Shown piece after piece: positions 10,249 to 17,940 of a DNA stretch of 64,000 bases. The notes beneath the pieces are model-generated. The model was not told the origin of the DNA. It made no database searches and saw only the letters and a list, made by a program, of their open reading frames with translations. A program made the position numbers and the translations under genes. Origin of the DNA: Pseudodesulfovibrio aespoeensis Aspo-2. GTDB lineage: Bacteria; Desulfobacterota; Desulfovibrionia; Desulfovibrionales; Desulfovibrionaceae. The stretch covers positions 1,674,001 to 1,738,000 of the forward strand of contig NC_014844.1 of NCBI RefSeq assembly GCF_000176915.2, written 5' to 3'. Numbering within the stretch: the stretch's first letter is position 1; each line of letters starts with the position of its first letter.

Positions 10249-11199
10249 ATGGAACAGTTTGTCTTCCTCTTCATCGTCCCGGCAGCCGCTGTCATCCTGG
10301 ACGCCCTGTTCGGCGACCCGAAAAACCTGCCGCACCCGGTCCGCTCTATCGGACAAGCGCTCGACCTCTACGAGGCGTCCGCGCGCAGGGTGGGCATCAA
10401 CCTGCGCGCCGCAGGCTGGGCCGCCGTGATCCTGCTGCCTGCCGCTGCCTGGGGCGTGGCCGAATTCCTCATGGCCATCCCGTATCTCGGCGTGTTCATC
10501 GCCATCTATCTCGCCTATGCCGGGCTGGCCCTGGGCTGTCTGGCGCGCGAGGCGTACAAGGTAGCCTCGTTGCTCGACACCGGCGATCTGCCCGGCGCAC
10601 GCGCGGCCCTGTCCATGCTCGTCAGCCGCGACACCTCGACCCTCGACCCCAATGACGTACGGCGCACCCTGGCCGAGACGGTCAGCGAGAACCTCAACGA
10701 CGGGTTCGTGGCCCCCATGTTCTATCTGGCCCTGCTCGGGCCGGGCGGCATGTGGGCCTACAAGGTGATCAGCACCATGGATTCCATGTGGGGGTATCGC
10801 ACGGACCGGTTCCGCGATCTTGGCCGCGGGGCGGCCAAAACCGACGATATCCTGGCCTGGATTCCGGCCCGGATCACGGCCCGGCTGCTGATCTTCGTGG
10901 GACGTGGGCGCGGCCTGAACCACGACGCGGCCAGGGCCAACTTTGCCCGCGACGCGGCCACAATGGAGAGCCCCAACGCGGGCTGGCCCATGGCCGCCGC
11001 CGCCTGGCTCCTGGGTGGCCAGATGGGGGGCAGGGCGGTCTATTTCGGCGAGGTCAAGGACAAGCCTGTCCTCGGCCCCGTTGACGCCGTCTGGGACAAG
11101 GCCATGGTCCGCTCGCTCATATCCCTGTGCAAGTCCACGGGCCATCTGGCCGCCTGGATCTTCATCGCGGTCCTGGGCTGCCTGCGCTGGGTTTTCTGA
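10249..11199 (+). CDS. cbiB: Adenosylcobinamide-phosphate synthase
   Basis: A 316-residue integral membrane enzyme (CbiB/CobD family) that attaches the aminopropanol arm to adenosylcobyric acid in cobalamin synthesis. The family signature DALFGDPKNLPHPVRSIG is at residues 19-36. Other conserved stretches are LVSRDTSTLDPNDVRRTLAETVSEN, the substrate-site region with MDSMWGYR, and several hydrophobic helices. It follows the rpoD terminator by about 60 bases. No cobalamin riboswitch can be seen in that short gap, so it may be expressed constitutively or by read-through. No other cobalamin gene is in the window. Confidence 0.93.
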   Translation: MEQFVFLFIVPAAAVILDALFGDPKNLPHPVRSIGQALDLYEASARRVGINLRAAGWAAVILLPAAAWGVAEFLMAIPYLGVFIAIYLAYAGLALGCLAREAYKVASLLDTGDLPGARAALSMLVSRDTSTLDPNDVRRTLAETVSENLNDGFVAPMFYLALLGPGGMWAYKVISTMDSMWGYRTDRFRDLGRGAAKTDDILAWIPARITARLLIFVGRGRGLNHDAARANFARDAATMESPNAGWPMAAAAWLLGGQMGGRAVYFGEVKDKPVLGPVDAVWDKAMVRSLISLCKSTGHLAAWIFIAVLGCLRWVF

Positions 11200-11225
11200 C
11201 GCCGGGTGTCGGCGCGAGCCAACGC

Positions 11226-11963
11226 CTAGCGGTTACATGCGGGGCGAAAGACCGTCACGGCAGCTGCAAAGGCCGCCACGCCGATGAGACCGAAAAGCCA
11301 CTGCGGCCCGCTCACATAAAGCATGACGCGGATGCCGCTGCCCCAGAGAAAAATCAGGAATGCGGTCAGGATCAGAATGGCCCATCTGGTTGGCTGATTC
11401 TCCGGGGCAAAGAGGCGTTGGAGCCGAGGCATGGCGCGTCGAAAGAAGAGCCAAAGCGCCCAAGCGAGCAGCGCGGAGCCGAGGATGAAGACCCACCAGG
11501 GCGAGATGCCGGTAGCGCGATCAAAAATTCCGACATCTCCGTGCCCGGAAAATGCGCGCATCCAGACATAGGCGACCAGTTCCATGACATTGGCCACCAC
11601 GAGCCAGTAGACCACATGAAACACCCATCGCCTCCTTGCGAGCCAGCGTCCGCGCATGAGGCCGATGCCGATGCCCACGACCAGTGAATGCATGATCAGC
11701 GGACAGAACCCGATGAGCGCCGCATGAAGGGTGCGCCCCTGGGCGAACAGCCGTTCGTAGTCCACTCCTTCGTCCCATCCCGTCATGGTCAGGGGGTTGC
11801 CCCAGACAATGCCCAATGGGCTCGGCATCTCCCCAAGAACCCAGGCCATGGTGCTATGGGTGAATTCGTGTGTCACCACCACTAGGGATTGCATGACGAG
11901 AAAGGTGACGATGGAAATGACGAGGTAGGGCAGGGCGCCCATGGCGTGTTCTCTTGTATCCAT
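11226..11963 (-). CDS. Membrane protein with HExxH motif, putative zinc metallopeptidase
   Basis: About 245 residues with six or so hydrophobic segments. Immediately after the first helix comes VVVTHEFTHSTMAW: an HExxH zinc motif (HEFTH, residues 32-36 from this start) at the edge of a membrane helix, as in M50 site-2 proteases. The canonical second metal-site motif of M50 enzymes is not obvious to me; FCPLIMHSLV and WMRAFSGHGD are candidates to supply a ligand. Starts are possible at TTG 11999, ATG 11963 or ATG 11942; the first strongly hydrophobic helix follows the last one. The gene is convergent with cbiB and stands alone. The function is unknown; membrane peptidase is an inference from one motif. 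Confidence 0.7.
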   Translation of the reverse strand: MDTREHAMGALPYLVISIVTFLVMQSLVVVTHEFTHSTMAWVLGEMPSPLGIVWGNPLTMTGWDEGVDYERLFAQGRTLHAALIGFCPLIMHSLVVGIGIGLMRGRWLARRRWVFHVVYWLVVANVMELVAYVWMRAFSGHGDVGIFDRATGISPWWVFILGSALLAWALWLFFRRAMPRLQRLFAPENQPTRWAILILTAFLIFLWGSGIRVMLYVSGPQWLFGLIGVAAFAAAVTVFRPACNR

Positions 11964-12090
11964 CCTCACCCGGTATCCCCTTGCTTCGCATGCCGTCAAG
12001 TCTGCTCAACCGGATTGGCGGCTCTGGCATGCATCCGTTTCAGCGCGGGAACGAGCCCTTGCCTGCTATGCATGACGCAATAGCTGCATG

Positions 12091-12121
12091 AGAAAGGGCT
12101 CCTCGCGGAGCCCTTTCTTTT
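12091..12121. terminator. Terminator after proC, possibly bidirectional
   Basis: Perfect 12-base stem AGAAAGGGCTCC / GGAGCCCTTTCT with a TCGC loop, lying 19 bases past the proC stop. The T-rich end (CTTTCTTTT) is better on the plus strand; on the minus strand the stem alone is strong. Confidence 0.7.
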
Positions 12122-12139
12122 AACTCTGATAGAAACAGC

Positions 12140-12937
12140 CTATTCGCCAAGCTCGATGCTGCGCAGGTAGGACTCGAACACGCCGTCGATGATGTCGCCG
12201 CGCACGCCCTGGCGGTCGAAGTGCATGAGAGCCCGGATGGTGGTGCCGCCGGGCGAGGTGACCATCTCACGCAGCTGCGGGATGGACAGGTCGCTCTGGG
12301 CGGCCAGCTTGGCCGAGCCGGAGAACAGCCCCTTGACCATCTCCGTGGACTGGGTCCGGGACAGCCCCAGGGCCACGCCGGATTCGATCAGCGCCTCCAT
12401 GAAGTAGAAGACGTAGGCCGGGCCGGAGCCGATGACGCCGGTAAAGGCGTCGAACAGCTTCTCGGGCAGGATGTGGACCTGCCCGATGCCCTGGAAGAGA
12501 CCGGGGATGAAGGTTTTCATCTCTGTGCTCAGGTCCCTGTCGTCCAGGCAGACGGCAAAGACCCCCTCGGAGACCAGGGCCGGGGTGTTGGGCATGACCC
12601 GGACCACCGGGCACACTCCCTCGGACCAGTCCTTGAACCTGGAGAGGGTGATGCCCGCGCAGATGGAGACCAGACACTTGGCGGCGCCAAGTTCTGCGGC
12701 GATCTCCTTGACCACGGGTTCGGCGTGCTGGGGCTTGACGGCCACGACGATCACATCGCACTCGTTGGCCAGCGCAAGGGGCGAGTCGTGGCTGATCACC
12801 CCGAATTCCTTGTCCAGGGCCGCGAGCTTGTCCGCGTCGTGATCCACGCCATGCAGCTCGACATCGCGGGAGGCCAGCCCCCGGATGATGGCTGAGCCCA
12901 TGTTGCCAACGCCTATGAACCCGATTTTCTTGCTCAT
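12140..12937 (-). CDS. proC: Pyrroline-5-carboxylate reductase
   Basis: A 265-residue NAD(P)H-dependent enzyme for the last step of proline synthesis. It has the N-terminal Rossmann loop IGFIGVGNMGSAI (residues 5-17), VVAVKPQ in the cofactor domain, the family signature VRVMPNTPALVSEG, and the C-terminal GSGPAYVFYFMEAL and MVTSPGGTT substrate loop. Length is standard. Its ATG shares one base with the ndk stop (TAATG), so it is translationally coupled to ndk and read from the same promoter. Confidence 0.95.
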   Translation of the reverse strand: MSKKIGFIGVGNMGSAIIRGLASRDVELHGVDHDADKLAALDKEFGVISHDSPLALANECDVIVVAVKPQHAEPVVKEIAAELGAAKCLVSICAGITLSRFKDWSEGVCPVVRVMPNTPALVSEGVFAVCLDDRDLSTEMKTFIPGLFQGIGQVHILPEKLFDAFTGVIGSGPAYVFYFMEALIESGVALGLSRTQSTEMVKGLFSGSAKLAAQSDLSIPQLREMVTSPGGTTIRALMHFDRQGVRGDIIDGVFESYLRSIELGE

Positions 12938-13359
12938 TACCCCACCAACTCGTTTTTATTGAAGAAGTAGGCCACCTCGGTCCTGGCGGTCTCGGAACCA
13001 TCGGAACCGTGGCAGGAGTTGTTCTGGATGTCCAGGCCGAAGGCGGCGCGGATGGTGCCCTTTTCGGCATTGGCCGGGTTGGTCGCGCCCATCAGCTTGC
13101 GGTAGTTCTCGATGGCGTTCTCGCCTTCGAGACAGGAGACCACGACCGGGCCGGAGATCATGTAGTCCACCAGCTCGCCGAAGAAGGGGCGCTCCTTGTG
13201 CACCGCGTAGAAGCCCTCGGCCTTGGCGCGGTCCATGTGGATCATTTTCATGCCCTTGATGCGCAGGCCGGAGTCGGTGATCATCTTGAGGATGTCACCG
13301 ATGAGGTTGCGTTCGACAGCGTCGGGTTTGATGATGGAAAAGGTCTGTTCGATAGCCAT
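12937..13359 (-). CDS. ndk: Nucleoside diphosphate kinase
   Basis: A 140-residue kinase that balances NTP pools through a phospho-histidine. The catalytic His117 is in [13 protein letters not shown], and the N-terminal [18 protein letters not shown] is invariant for the family. An AGGCTCCC region with GGGAGG upstream serves as ribosome site. A promoter lies at 13382-13409, and proC follows with a one-base overlap. Confidence 0.96.
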   Translation of the reverse strand: MAIEQTFSIIKPDAVERNLIGDILKMITDSGLRIKGMKMIHMDRAKAEGFYAVHKERPFFGELVDYMISGPVVVSCLEGENAIENYRKLMGATNPANAEKGTIRAAFGLDIQNNSCHGSDGSETARTEVAYFFNKNELVG

Positions 13360-13381
13360 GGGAGCCTCCCGGTGTTTTCAA

Positions 13382-13409
13382 TGTATACGTGTCGGACGAT
13401 CTTTGCCAA
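13382..13409 (-). promoter_or_regulatory. Promoter of ndk-proC
   Basis: Minus strand TTGGCA (13409-13404), 16-base spacer, TATACA (13387-13382), about 15-20 bases before the expected message start and upstream of the GGGAGG ribosome site of ndk. Confidence 0.5.
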
Positions 13410-13450
13410 GAGCTTTGCCAGAGTAACTGTGCCGGGGCTGCCGGCGCAGC

Positions 13451-14245
13451 CTAGCAGAGCAGCATGCGGTCTGAGACCCCGGCCTCTCCGCGCAACTCGG
13501 AGAAGCGTCGAAGCAGGTCCTCGACCTTGAGATTTCGTTTTTCCTCGCCAGCGATGTCCAGGACGATTTCGCCGCGATGGAACATGATCAGCCGGTTGCC
13601 CAGGCTGATGGCCTGGGCCATGTTGTGGGTGACCATCAGGGCCGAGAGATGCTGCGACTGCACGATCTCTGCGGTCAGGTCGAGCACCATGCCTCCGGTC
13701 TTGGGGTCCAGGGCCGCGGTGTGCTCGTCGAGCAGCAGGAGCCGGGGACGCACCAATGTGGCCATGAGCATGGTCAGGGCCTGGCGCTGGCCGCCGGAGA
13801 GCAGCCCGGTGGAGGTCTTGAGCCTGTCCTCGAGGCCCAGGCCGAGCATGGCCAGTTTCTCGCGGAAAAAGGCGCGGTCCGCAGCCTTGACCCCAAGGCC
13901 CAAGCCCCGCCGCTGGCCGCGCTTGAGGGCCATGGCCAGATTCTGCTCGATGGTCGCCCCGGAACAGGTGCCCAGGAGCGGGTCCTGGAAAACCCTGCCA
14001 ATGAGCGAGGCGCGGCGGTACTCGGGCCAGCCCGTCACATCGTCGTCGCCCAGCCTTATGCTCCCGGCGTCCAGGGGGAACGACCCGGCCACGGCGTTGA
14101 GAAAGGTCGATTTGCCCGCGCCGTTGGAGCCGATGATGGTGATGAAGTCGCCATCCTTGATGTGCAGGGTGACATCCCTGAGGGCCAGGACCTCGTTCAC
14201 ATCGCCCTTGTGAAATGCCTTGGTGATGCCGGTCATGGAGATCAT
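13451..14245 (-). CDS. ABC transporter ATP-binding protein
   Basis: 264 residues with all ATPase motifs: Walker A GSNGAGKST (39-47), Q-loop in VFQDP (about 85-89), signature LSGGQ (149-153), Walker B LLLLDEH (169-175) and the switch His in VTHNM. A short tail of about 40 residues may be regulatory. It overlaps the permease gene by 4 bases (ATGA) and has a good GGGAGGACGAA ribosome site. It is the energising subunit of the importer encoded by this and the next two genes. The start inside the large open frame was fixed by this overlap and by the domain beginning ISMTGITKAFHKG. Confidence 0.92.
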   Translation of the reverse strand: MISMTGITKAFHKGDVNEVLALRDVTLHIKDGDFITIIGSNGAGKSTFLNAVAGSFPLDAGSIRLGDDDVTGWPEYRRASLIGRVFQDPLLGTCSGATIEQNLAMALKRGQRRGLGLGVKAADRAFFREKLAMLGLGLEDRLKTSTGLLSGGQRQALTMLMATLVRPRLLLLDEHTAALDPKTGGMVLDLTAEIVQSQHLSALMVTHNMAQAISLGNRLIMFHRGEIVLDIAGEEKRNLKVEDLLRRFSELRGEAGVSDRMLLC

Positions 14246-15153
14246 TTCGTCCTCCCGGCGGCCAATCCGCGTTTCATCCTGCCCTTGATCTGCGGCATGA
14301 CCAGGGCGACCACCACCAGCAGGGCGGTGATCAGGTTCAGGTCGCTCGGCGTGATGGAGAAGCTGCCGAGCTTGAGGCCCAGGGCCAGGGCAATGGCTAT
14401 GCGGTAGAGGATCGAGCCGAGCAGGGCGGCGATGATAGCGCGGGTGATGGTCCTGTTGCCGAACACGGTCTCGCCGATGATGACCGAGGCCAGCCCGGCG
14501 ATGATGGTGCCAACGCCCATGTTGACATCCGCCGCGCCCTGGTTCTGGGCCACCAGCGCGCCCGAGGCGGCCACCAGCGCGTTGGACAGGCCCACGCCGA
14601 AGATGACGATGGTGTCCGTGTTCACGCCCTGGCTGGTGATCATCTGCTTGTTGTTGCCCGTGGCCAGAAAGGCCAGGCCGAGTTCGGTGTGCAAAAACCA
14701 GATGAGCGCGGCTACCACCATCACGCAGATGATGCCGAAAAGCACGGGCGTGGATATGTGGGGCGCGAGGACACTGACCTCGGCAAACCAGTCCACCACG
14801 GTGTCCTGGCCGAGCAGGGTCATGTTGGGCCGCCCCATGATGCGCAGGTTGATGGAATAGAGCGCGATCATGGTCAGGATCGAGGCCAGGAGGTGGAGAA
14901 TCCTGAATTTCGTGTTGAGGATTCCGGTTGCGGCGCCGGCCAGGAATCCCGCGCCGGTGGCCATGAAAACAGCCATGACCGGGGAGTGGCCCGCGGTGAT
15001 GGCCACTGCCGACACCGACGCCCCCAGAGGCAGGCTGCCGTCCACGGTCAGGTCCGGAAAGTCGAGTATCCGGAAGGTCAGGTAGACTCCGACGACCATG
15101 AGGCCGTAGGCGAATCCCTGTTCTATGGCTCCGAAGAACGCGTAACTGGTCAT
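14242..15153 (-). CDS. ABC transporter permease
   Basis: A 303-residue membrane protein with about 8-10 hydrophobic segments, resembling the permeases of the branched-chain amino acid/ribose-type (BPD_transp_2) family; the N-terminus runs FGAIEQGFAYGLMVVGVYLTFRILDFPDLTVDGSLPLGA with a break after the first helix. The motif FRILDFPDLTVDGS and the C-terminal TPSDLNLITALLVV are those of permeases paired with ABC_sub_bind (PF04392) binding proteins. AGGAA lies 6 bases before the ATG. It is separated from the binding-protein gene by 117 bases that contain a perfect hairpin, and overlaps the ATPase gene by 4 bases. Confidence 0.9.
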   Translation of the reverse strand: MTSYAFFGAIEQGFAYGLMVVGVYLTFRILDFPDLTVDGSLPLGASVSAVAITAGHSPVMAVFMATGAGFLAGAATGILNTKFRILHLLASILTMIALYSINLRIMGRPNMTLLGQDTVVDWFAEVSVLAPHISTPVLFGIICVMVVAALIWFLHTELGLAFLATGNNKQMITSQGVNTDTIVIFGVGLSNALVAASGALVAQNQGAADVNMGVGTIIAGLASVIIGETVFGNRTITRAIIAALLGSILYRIAIALALGLKLGSFSITPSDLNLITALLVVVALVMPQIKGRMKRGLAAGRTK

Positions 15154-15210
15154 GTGTATTCCTGGATTGCTGCGGCCTGCCGAGTCTGGCCCAGCCGGGC
15201 CGGGCAACGA

Positions 15211-15240
15211 ACAAGGCGCGTTGCGAACAACGCGCCTTGT
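15211..15240 (-). promoter_or_regulatory. Intra-operon hairpin between binding protein and permease
   Basis: Perfect 13-base inverted repeat ACAAGGCGCGTTG / CAACGCGCCTTGT with a CGAA loop, in the 117-base gap after the binding-protein gene. No T-run follows on the minus strand, so it is more likely a 3'-end stabiliser or partial terminator that makes binding protein exceed membrane subunits, as known for many importers. Confidence 0.6.
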
Positions 15241-15270
15241 ATACTGTTGGCGTCAAATACGCAAATGGGG

Positions 15271-16221
15271 CTACTCGACAACCTTCGCAGCCCGGGCGAT
15301 GGTGGCCTCGGGCAGGGTCACGCCCATGGCCGCGGCAGCCTTCATGTTCACATGCAGGTTGAGGTCATCGAGAAATTCTACCGGGATATCCCCAGGAGCC
15401 ACGCCTTCGACCAGAATCCGATAGGCCATGTCGCCGGTCTGAAGGCCCATCTTGTAGTAGTCCACGGCCACGGCAGCGATGGCACCGCGATCCACGGAAT
15501 CGACATCGGCCACGATGAGGGGCAGCCGGTTCTGGGTGCAGACCTTGATGGCCGATTCCAGGGCGGAGACCACGGTGTTGTCCGTGGGCACATAGACCAC
15601 GTCGGCCCGGCCCACGAGGCTCTTGGCCGCCTGATACACGCCGCTGGAGTTGGCGACGGATGCGCCCTCCACCGTCATGCCAGCCTTGGACGCCTCTGCC
15701 TTGAGGGCGTCCACTAGGACAACGGAGTTGGGCTCGCCCGCATTGTAGATCACGCCGATGATTTTGGCCGCCGGGACGATCTCGCGGATCAGGGCGACAT
15801 GCTTGTCCATGGGGCTGAAGTCGGACATTCCGGTGACGTTTCCGGTGCCGGAGTTCTGCAGATCCTTGACCAGACCGGCGGATACGGGATCGGTCACGCC
15901 GGTGAAGACGATGGGGATATCCTGGATCTTCTGGGCTGCGGCCTGGGCGCCGGGGGTGGCGATGGCCAGGACCAGGTCGGGCTTTTCGCCCTTGATCTGG
16001 CTGATGATCTGGACGTTGGTGGCCATGTTGCCCTGGGCTATATGGACGTTGTAGGAAACGTCCGCCCCCCGTTCCTTGAGCCTGTCCATGACGCCGTTGC
16101 GCATGGCGTCCAGGGCGGGGTGTTCGACGATCTGAGTGACCGAGACAGTGTACGGTCCTGCCGCGAACGCGTTCAGGGCCAGCAGGCACAAGGCGATGAG
16201 GGTCAAGAGAATTCGTTGCAT
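15271..16221 (-). CDS. ABC transporter substrate-binding protein (PF04392-like)
   Basis: 316 residues with a clear signal peptide (MQRILLTLIALCLLALNAFA, cleavage likely before AGPYTV), so periplasmic. The mature part shows the ABC_sub_bind family pattern: VTQIVEHPALDAMRNGVMDRLKERG, PIVFTGVTDPVSAGLV, GMSDFSPMDKHV and a late VDYYKMGLQTGDMAYRIL. Some PF04392 proteins in Firmicutes belong to tryptophan transporters, but the family is broad and the substrate here cannot be read. The start ATG has GGAGGAAC upstream; the frame is open further upstream, but the signal peptide fixes the start. It is the first gene of the three-gene importer. Confidence 0.9.
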   Translation of the reverse strand: MQRILLTLIALCLLALNAFAAGPYTVSVTQIVEHPALDAMRNGVMDRLKERGADVSYNVHIAQGNMATNVQIISQIKGEKPDLVLAIATPGAQAAAQKIQDIPIVFTGVTDPVSAGLVKDLQNSGTGNVTGMSDFSPMDKHVALIREIVPAAKIIGVIYNAGEPNSVVLVDALKAEASKAGMTVEGASVANSSGVYQAAKSLVGRADVVYVPTDNTVVSALESAIKVCTQNRLPLIVADVDSVDRGAIAAVAVDYYKMGLQTGDMAYRILVEGVAPGDIPVEFLDDLNLHVNMKAAAAMGVTLPEATIARAAKVVE

Positions 16222-16300
16222 GGGCAGGTTCCTCCGCAAGGGAATTTTGACGGATAGTGGACTCGAAAATCGCGCCAAGTCAAGGTGTATCCAACGCGCG

Positions 16301-16328
16301 GACAAACAAAAGGGCCGCTTGAGCGGCC
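16301..16328 (-). terminator. Terminator downstream of fliM
   Basis: Minus strand stem GGCCGCT / AGCGGCC with a two-base turn (plus strand 16313-16328), followed by CTTTTGTTTGTC. It separates fliM from the ABC importer. Confidence 0.75.
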
Positions 16329-16562
16329 TCAGACTGCTGACAAAGGCCCGATTGCGTCGTTGCTTCAAAAAAGGCACAAATCCGCAGGACAGCGGATTTG
16401 GACGTTGGCTTTGCCGATGCCCCGAAGGGGTGAGCCCCAGGACGGGGCGAATCAAACCCCCGCGTATTGTCTATACGCGTCGGTCTTGGCTTTATTTAGC
16501 GCCGAGCACTCGAACCTTTCTCAGCAGCCTGCCAGAGTGGGCTTTGTCAATACTCTGAGGCC
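16324..16562. repeat. MITE-like repeat element with terminal inverted repeats
   Basis: The left end CGGCCTCAGACTGCTGACA (from 16324) and the reverse complement of the right end CGGCCTCAGAGTATTGACA (from 16562) match at 16 of 19 positions, and the match runs on through AAG and CCC with a one-base gap. A third related motif, CTGCTGAGAAAGG, is found on the minus strand at about 16513-16525. Inside are nested hairpins: AAATCCGC/GCGGATTT (16378-16399), CCCC/GGGG pairs at 16421-16446, and CGCGTAT/ATACGCG (16461-16479). There is no ORF of note. The structure fits a non-autonomous mobile element or a structured repetitive extragenic sequence; no target-site duplication could be identified. Confidence 0.65.
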
Positions 16563-16600
16563 GTGTGTATGGCCTTCTGTTTACGAATTTGGCGTTCGGG

Positions 16601-17578
16601 TCAGAAGCGGATTTCCTCTTCCTTGATCACCTGGAAGGATTTGTTGCCCTTGACGCGGCCTGGCAGCCCCTGGAATTTACGCACGCCCTCGACCTCGGCT
16701 TCGAGCAGTTCGTCCTCGTCGGTGTCGAGCAGGATGATGTCGCCCTCCTGAAGGTAGAGCAGCTGGCGGCCACTGATGGTCGTGCGGCCCATGCGGATCA
16801 CCATTTCCACCGGGGTCTCCATGAGCCGCTCCTTGAAGCGGTTGATCCAGACATGGTCCACCTCCAGCCGCTCGGACTGGAAGGAGGCGTGCAGCTTGGA
16901 GCGGATGGGCTCCATGGTGGCGTAGGGCAGGCAGACGATGAGCGAGCCGATGGCGTTTTCGAGCTCCACCTCGAAGGTGACCACGATGACCACGTCAGAA
17001 GGTGGCACGATGGCCGCGAACTGGGGGTTGACCTCGGTGCGGACCAGCTCCACGTGGACTTCGTGGACCGGCTTCCAGGATTCCTCCATGTTGGCCAGGG
17101 CGATCTTGACCACGCGCTCGACAATGGCCTGCTCAATGGGCGTGAAGTCGCGTCCCTCGACCTTGGGCTGACTGCCCGCGCCGCCGAAGAAATTTTCCAC
17201 CAGGGCAAAGACGAGGCGCGAATCGACCACCAGCAGGGCGTTGCCGCGCAGCGGGTCCATCTTGAAGATGGAAATGGAGGTGGGCACCGGCAGCGAGCGC
17301 ATGAAGTCGCCGAACTTGGACATGTCGATGGAAATGGGGTTGATGTCCACCCGCTTGCGCATGGTGTTGGCCAGGGCGTTGGTGCACAGCCGGGCAAAGC
17401 GGTCGTTGACGATTTCGAGAACGGGCATGCGGCCCCGGATGATCCTGTCCTGGTTGGCCAGGTCAAAGGACACCACGCCGGAGTCGTCCTCCGGTATCTC
17501 GGTCTCTGTCTCGACATCCCCCCCCGAAAGACCTCGGAGCAGGGCGTCGACTTCATCTTGTTCGAGGATTTTGCTCAT
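16601..17578 (-). CDS. fliM: Flagellar motor switch protein FliM
   Basis: A 325-residue C-ring protein that binds CheY-P and reverses the motor. The N-terminal CheY-binding peptide is SKILEQDEVDALLRGL (residues 2-17). The central CheC-like domain shows RIIRGRMPVLEIVNDRFARL and FGGAGSQPKVEGRDFTPIE. The C-terminal SpoA domain (about 245-325) has VEMVIRMGRTTISGRQLLYLQEGDIILLD. It is alone here, with no other flagellar gene nearby. A long leader of about 240 bases separates it from the best candidate promoter. Confidence 0.96.
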   Translation of the reverse strand: MSKILEQDEVDALLRGLSGGDVETETEIPEDDSGVVSFDLANQDRIIRGRMPVLEIVNDRFARLCTNALANTMRKRVDINPISIDMSKFGDFMRSLPVPTSISIFKMDPLRGNALLVVDSRLVFALVENFFGGAGSQPKVEGRDFTPIEQAIVERVVKIALANMEESWKPVHEVHVELVRTEVNPQFAAIVPPSDVVIVVTFEVELENAIGSLIVCLPYATMEPIRSKLHASFQSERLEVDHVWINRFKERLMETPVEMVIRMGRTTISGRQLLYLQEGDIILLDTDEDELLEAEVEGVRKFQGLPGRVKGNKSFQVIKEEEIRF

Positions 17579-17940
17579 CTGGGAAAAGCCTCATGAGTTG
17601 GCCGCGCATCCGGCCCGCTTGTTGCCGGCCATGCCGGGATTTTGAACATCGTGAAACGATTAGCAAAAAGCGGGCCTAACCCGTCACATTCCTTTCGACC
17701 GGATGCCTGTTTCTCTTTAGTCACCTGTTACACTCGGCCCGCTGCGAAGGCAATAGAAAGAGACGAGGCGGGCCGTATTGGCCATGAAAAAGTCTATACA
17801 TTCTCCAGATGAGGCTGAGCCGGCGCACACTGTAGTGGATAGTATCAATTGATTCAACGTATTGACGATTGATGAAAAAAGAAAGGACAGGCGTTGGGCA
17901 GGGAGTGTCCATGGACGGGCCGGGACAAGGGAAGGTCCGT
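17579..17940. other. Non-coding gap upstream of fliM
   Basis: 362 bases that are less GC-rich than the genes. They hold the possible fliM promoter (17829-17857) and, near 17873-17910 on the minus strand, GGACA...TGTCC followed by TTTCTTTTTTC, a weak candidate terminator for the polysaccharide deacetylase gene. Two very short reading frames lie in the fliM leader (around 17725-17810); neither has well-spaced ribosome signals, and I do not call them. Confidence 0.5.
17829..17857 (-). promoter_or_regulatory. Possible fliM promoter
   Basis: Minus strand TTGAAT (17857-17852), 17-base spacer, TACAGT (17834-17829). Each box matches the consensus at four of six positions. No sigma-28 or sigma-54 flagellar box was found in the gap. 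Confidence 0.35.

Larger units (their letters stand above)
16222..16600. other. Non-coding gap: fliM terminator plus MITE-like element
   Basis: 379 bases without a convincing gene. From right to left on the minus strand it holds about 40 bases after fliM, a 239-base element with imperfect terminal inverted repeats (16324-16562), the intrinsic terminator overlapping its left end (16301-16328), and about 80 bases leading to the binding-protein gene with a TTGACT box near 16275-16280 that may be its -35 site. Confidence 0.7.

Noticed and set aside
16222-16300. T-box or riboswitch upstream of the ABC importer
   Set aside because: Only about 80 bases remain between the fliM terminator and the gene; no T-box core or structured leader is visible.
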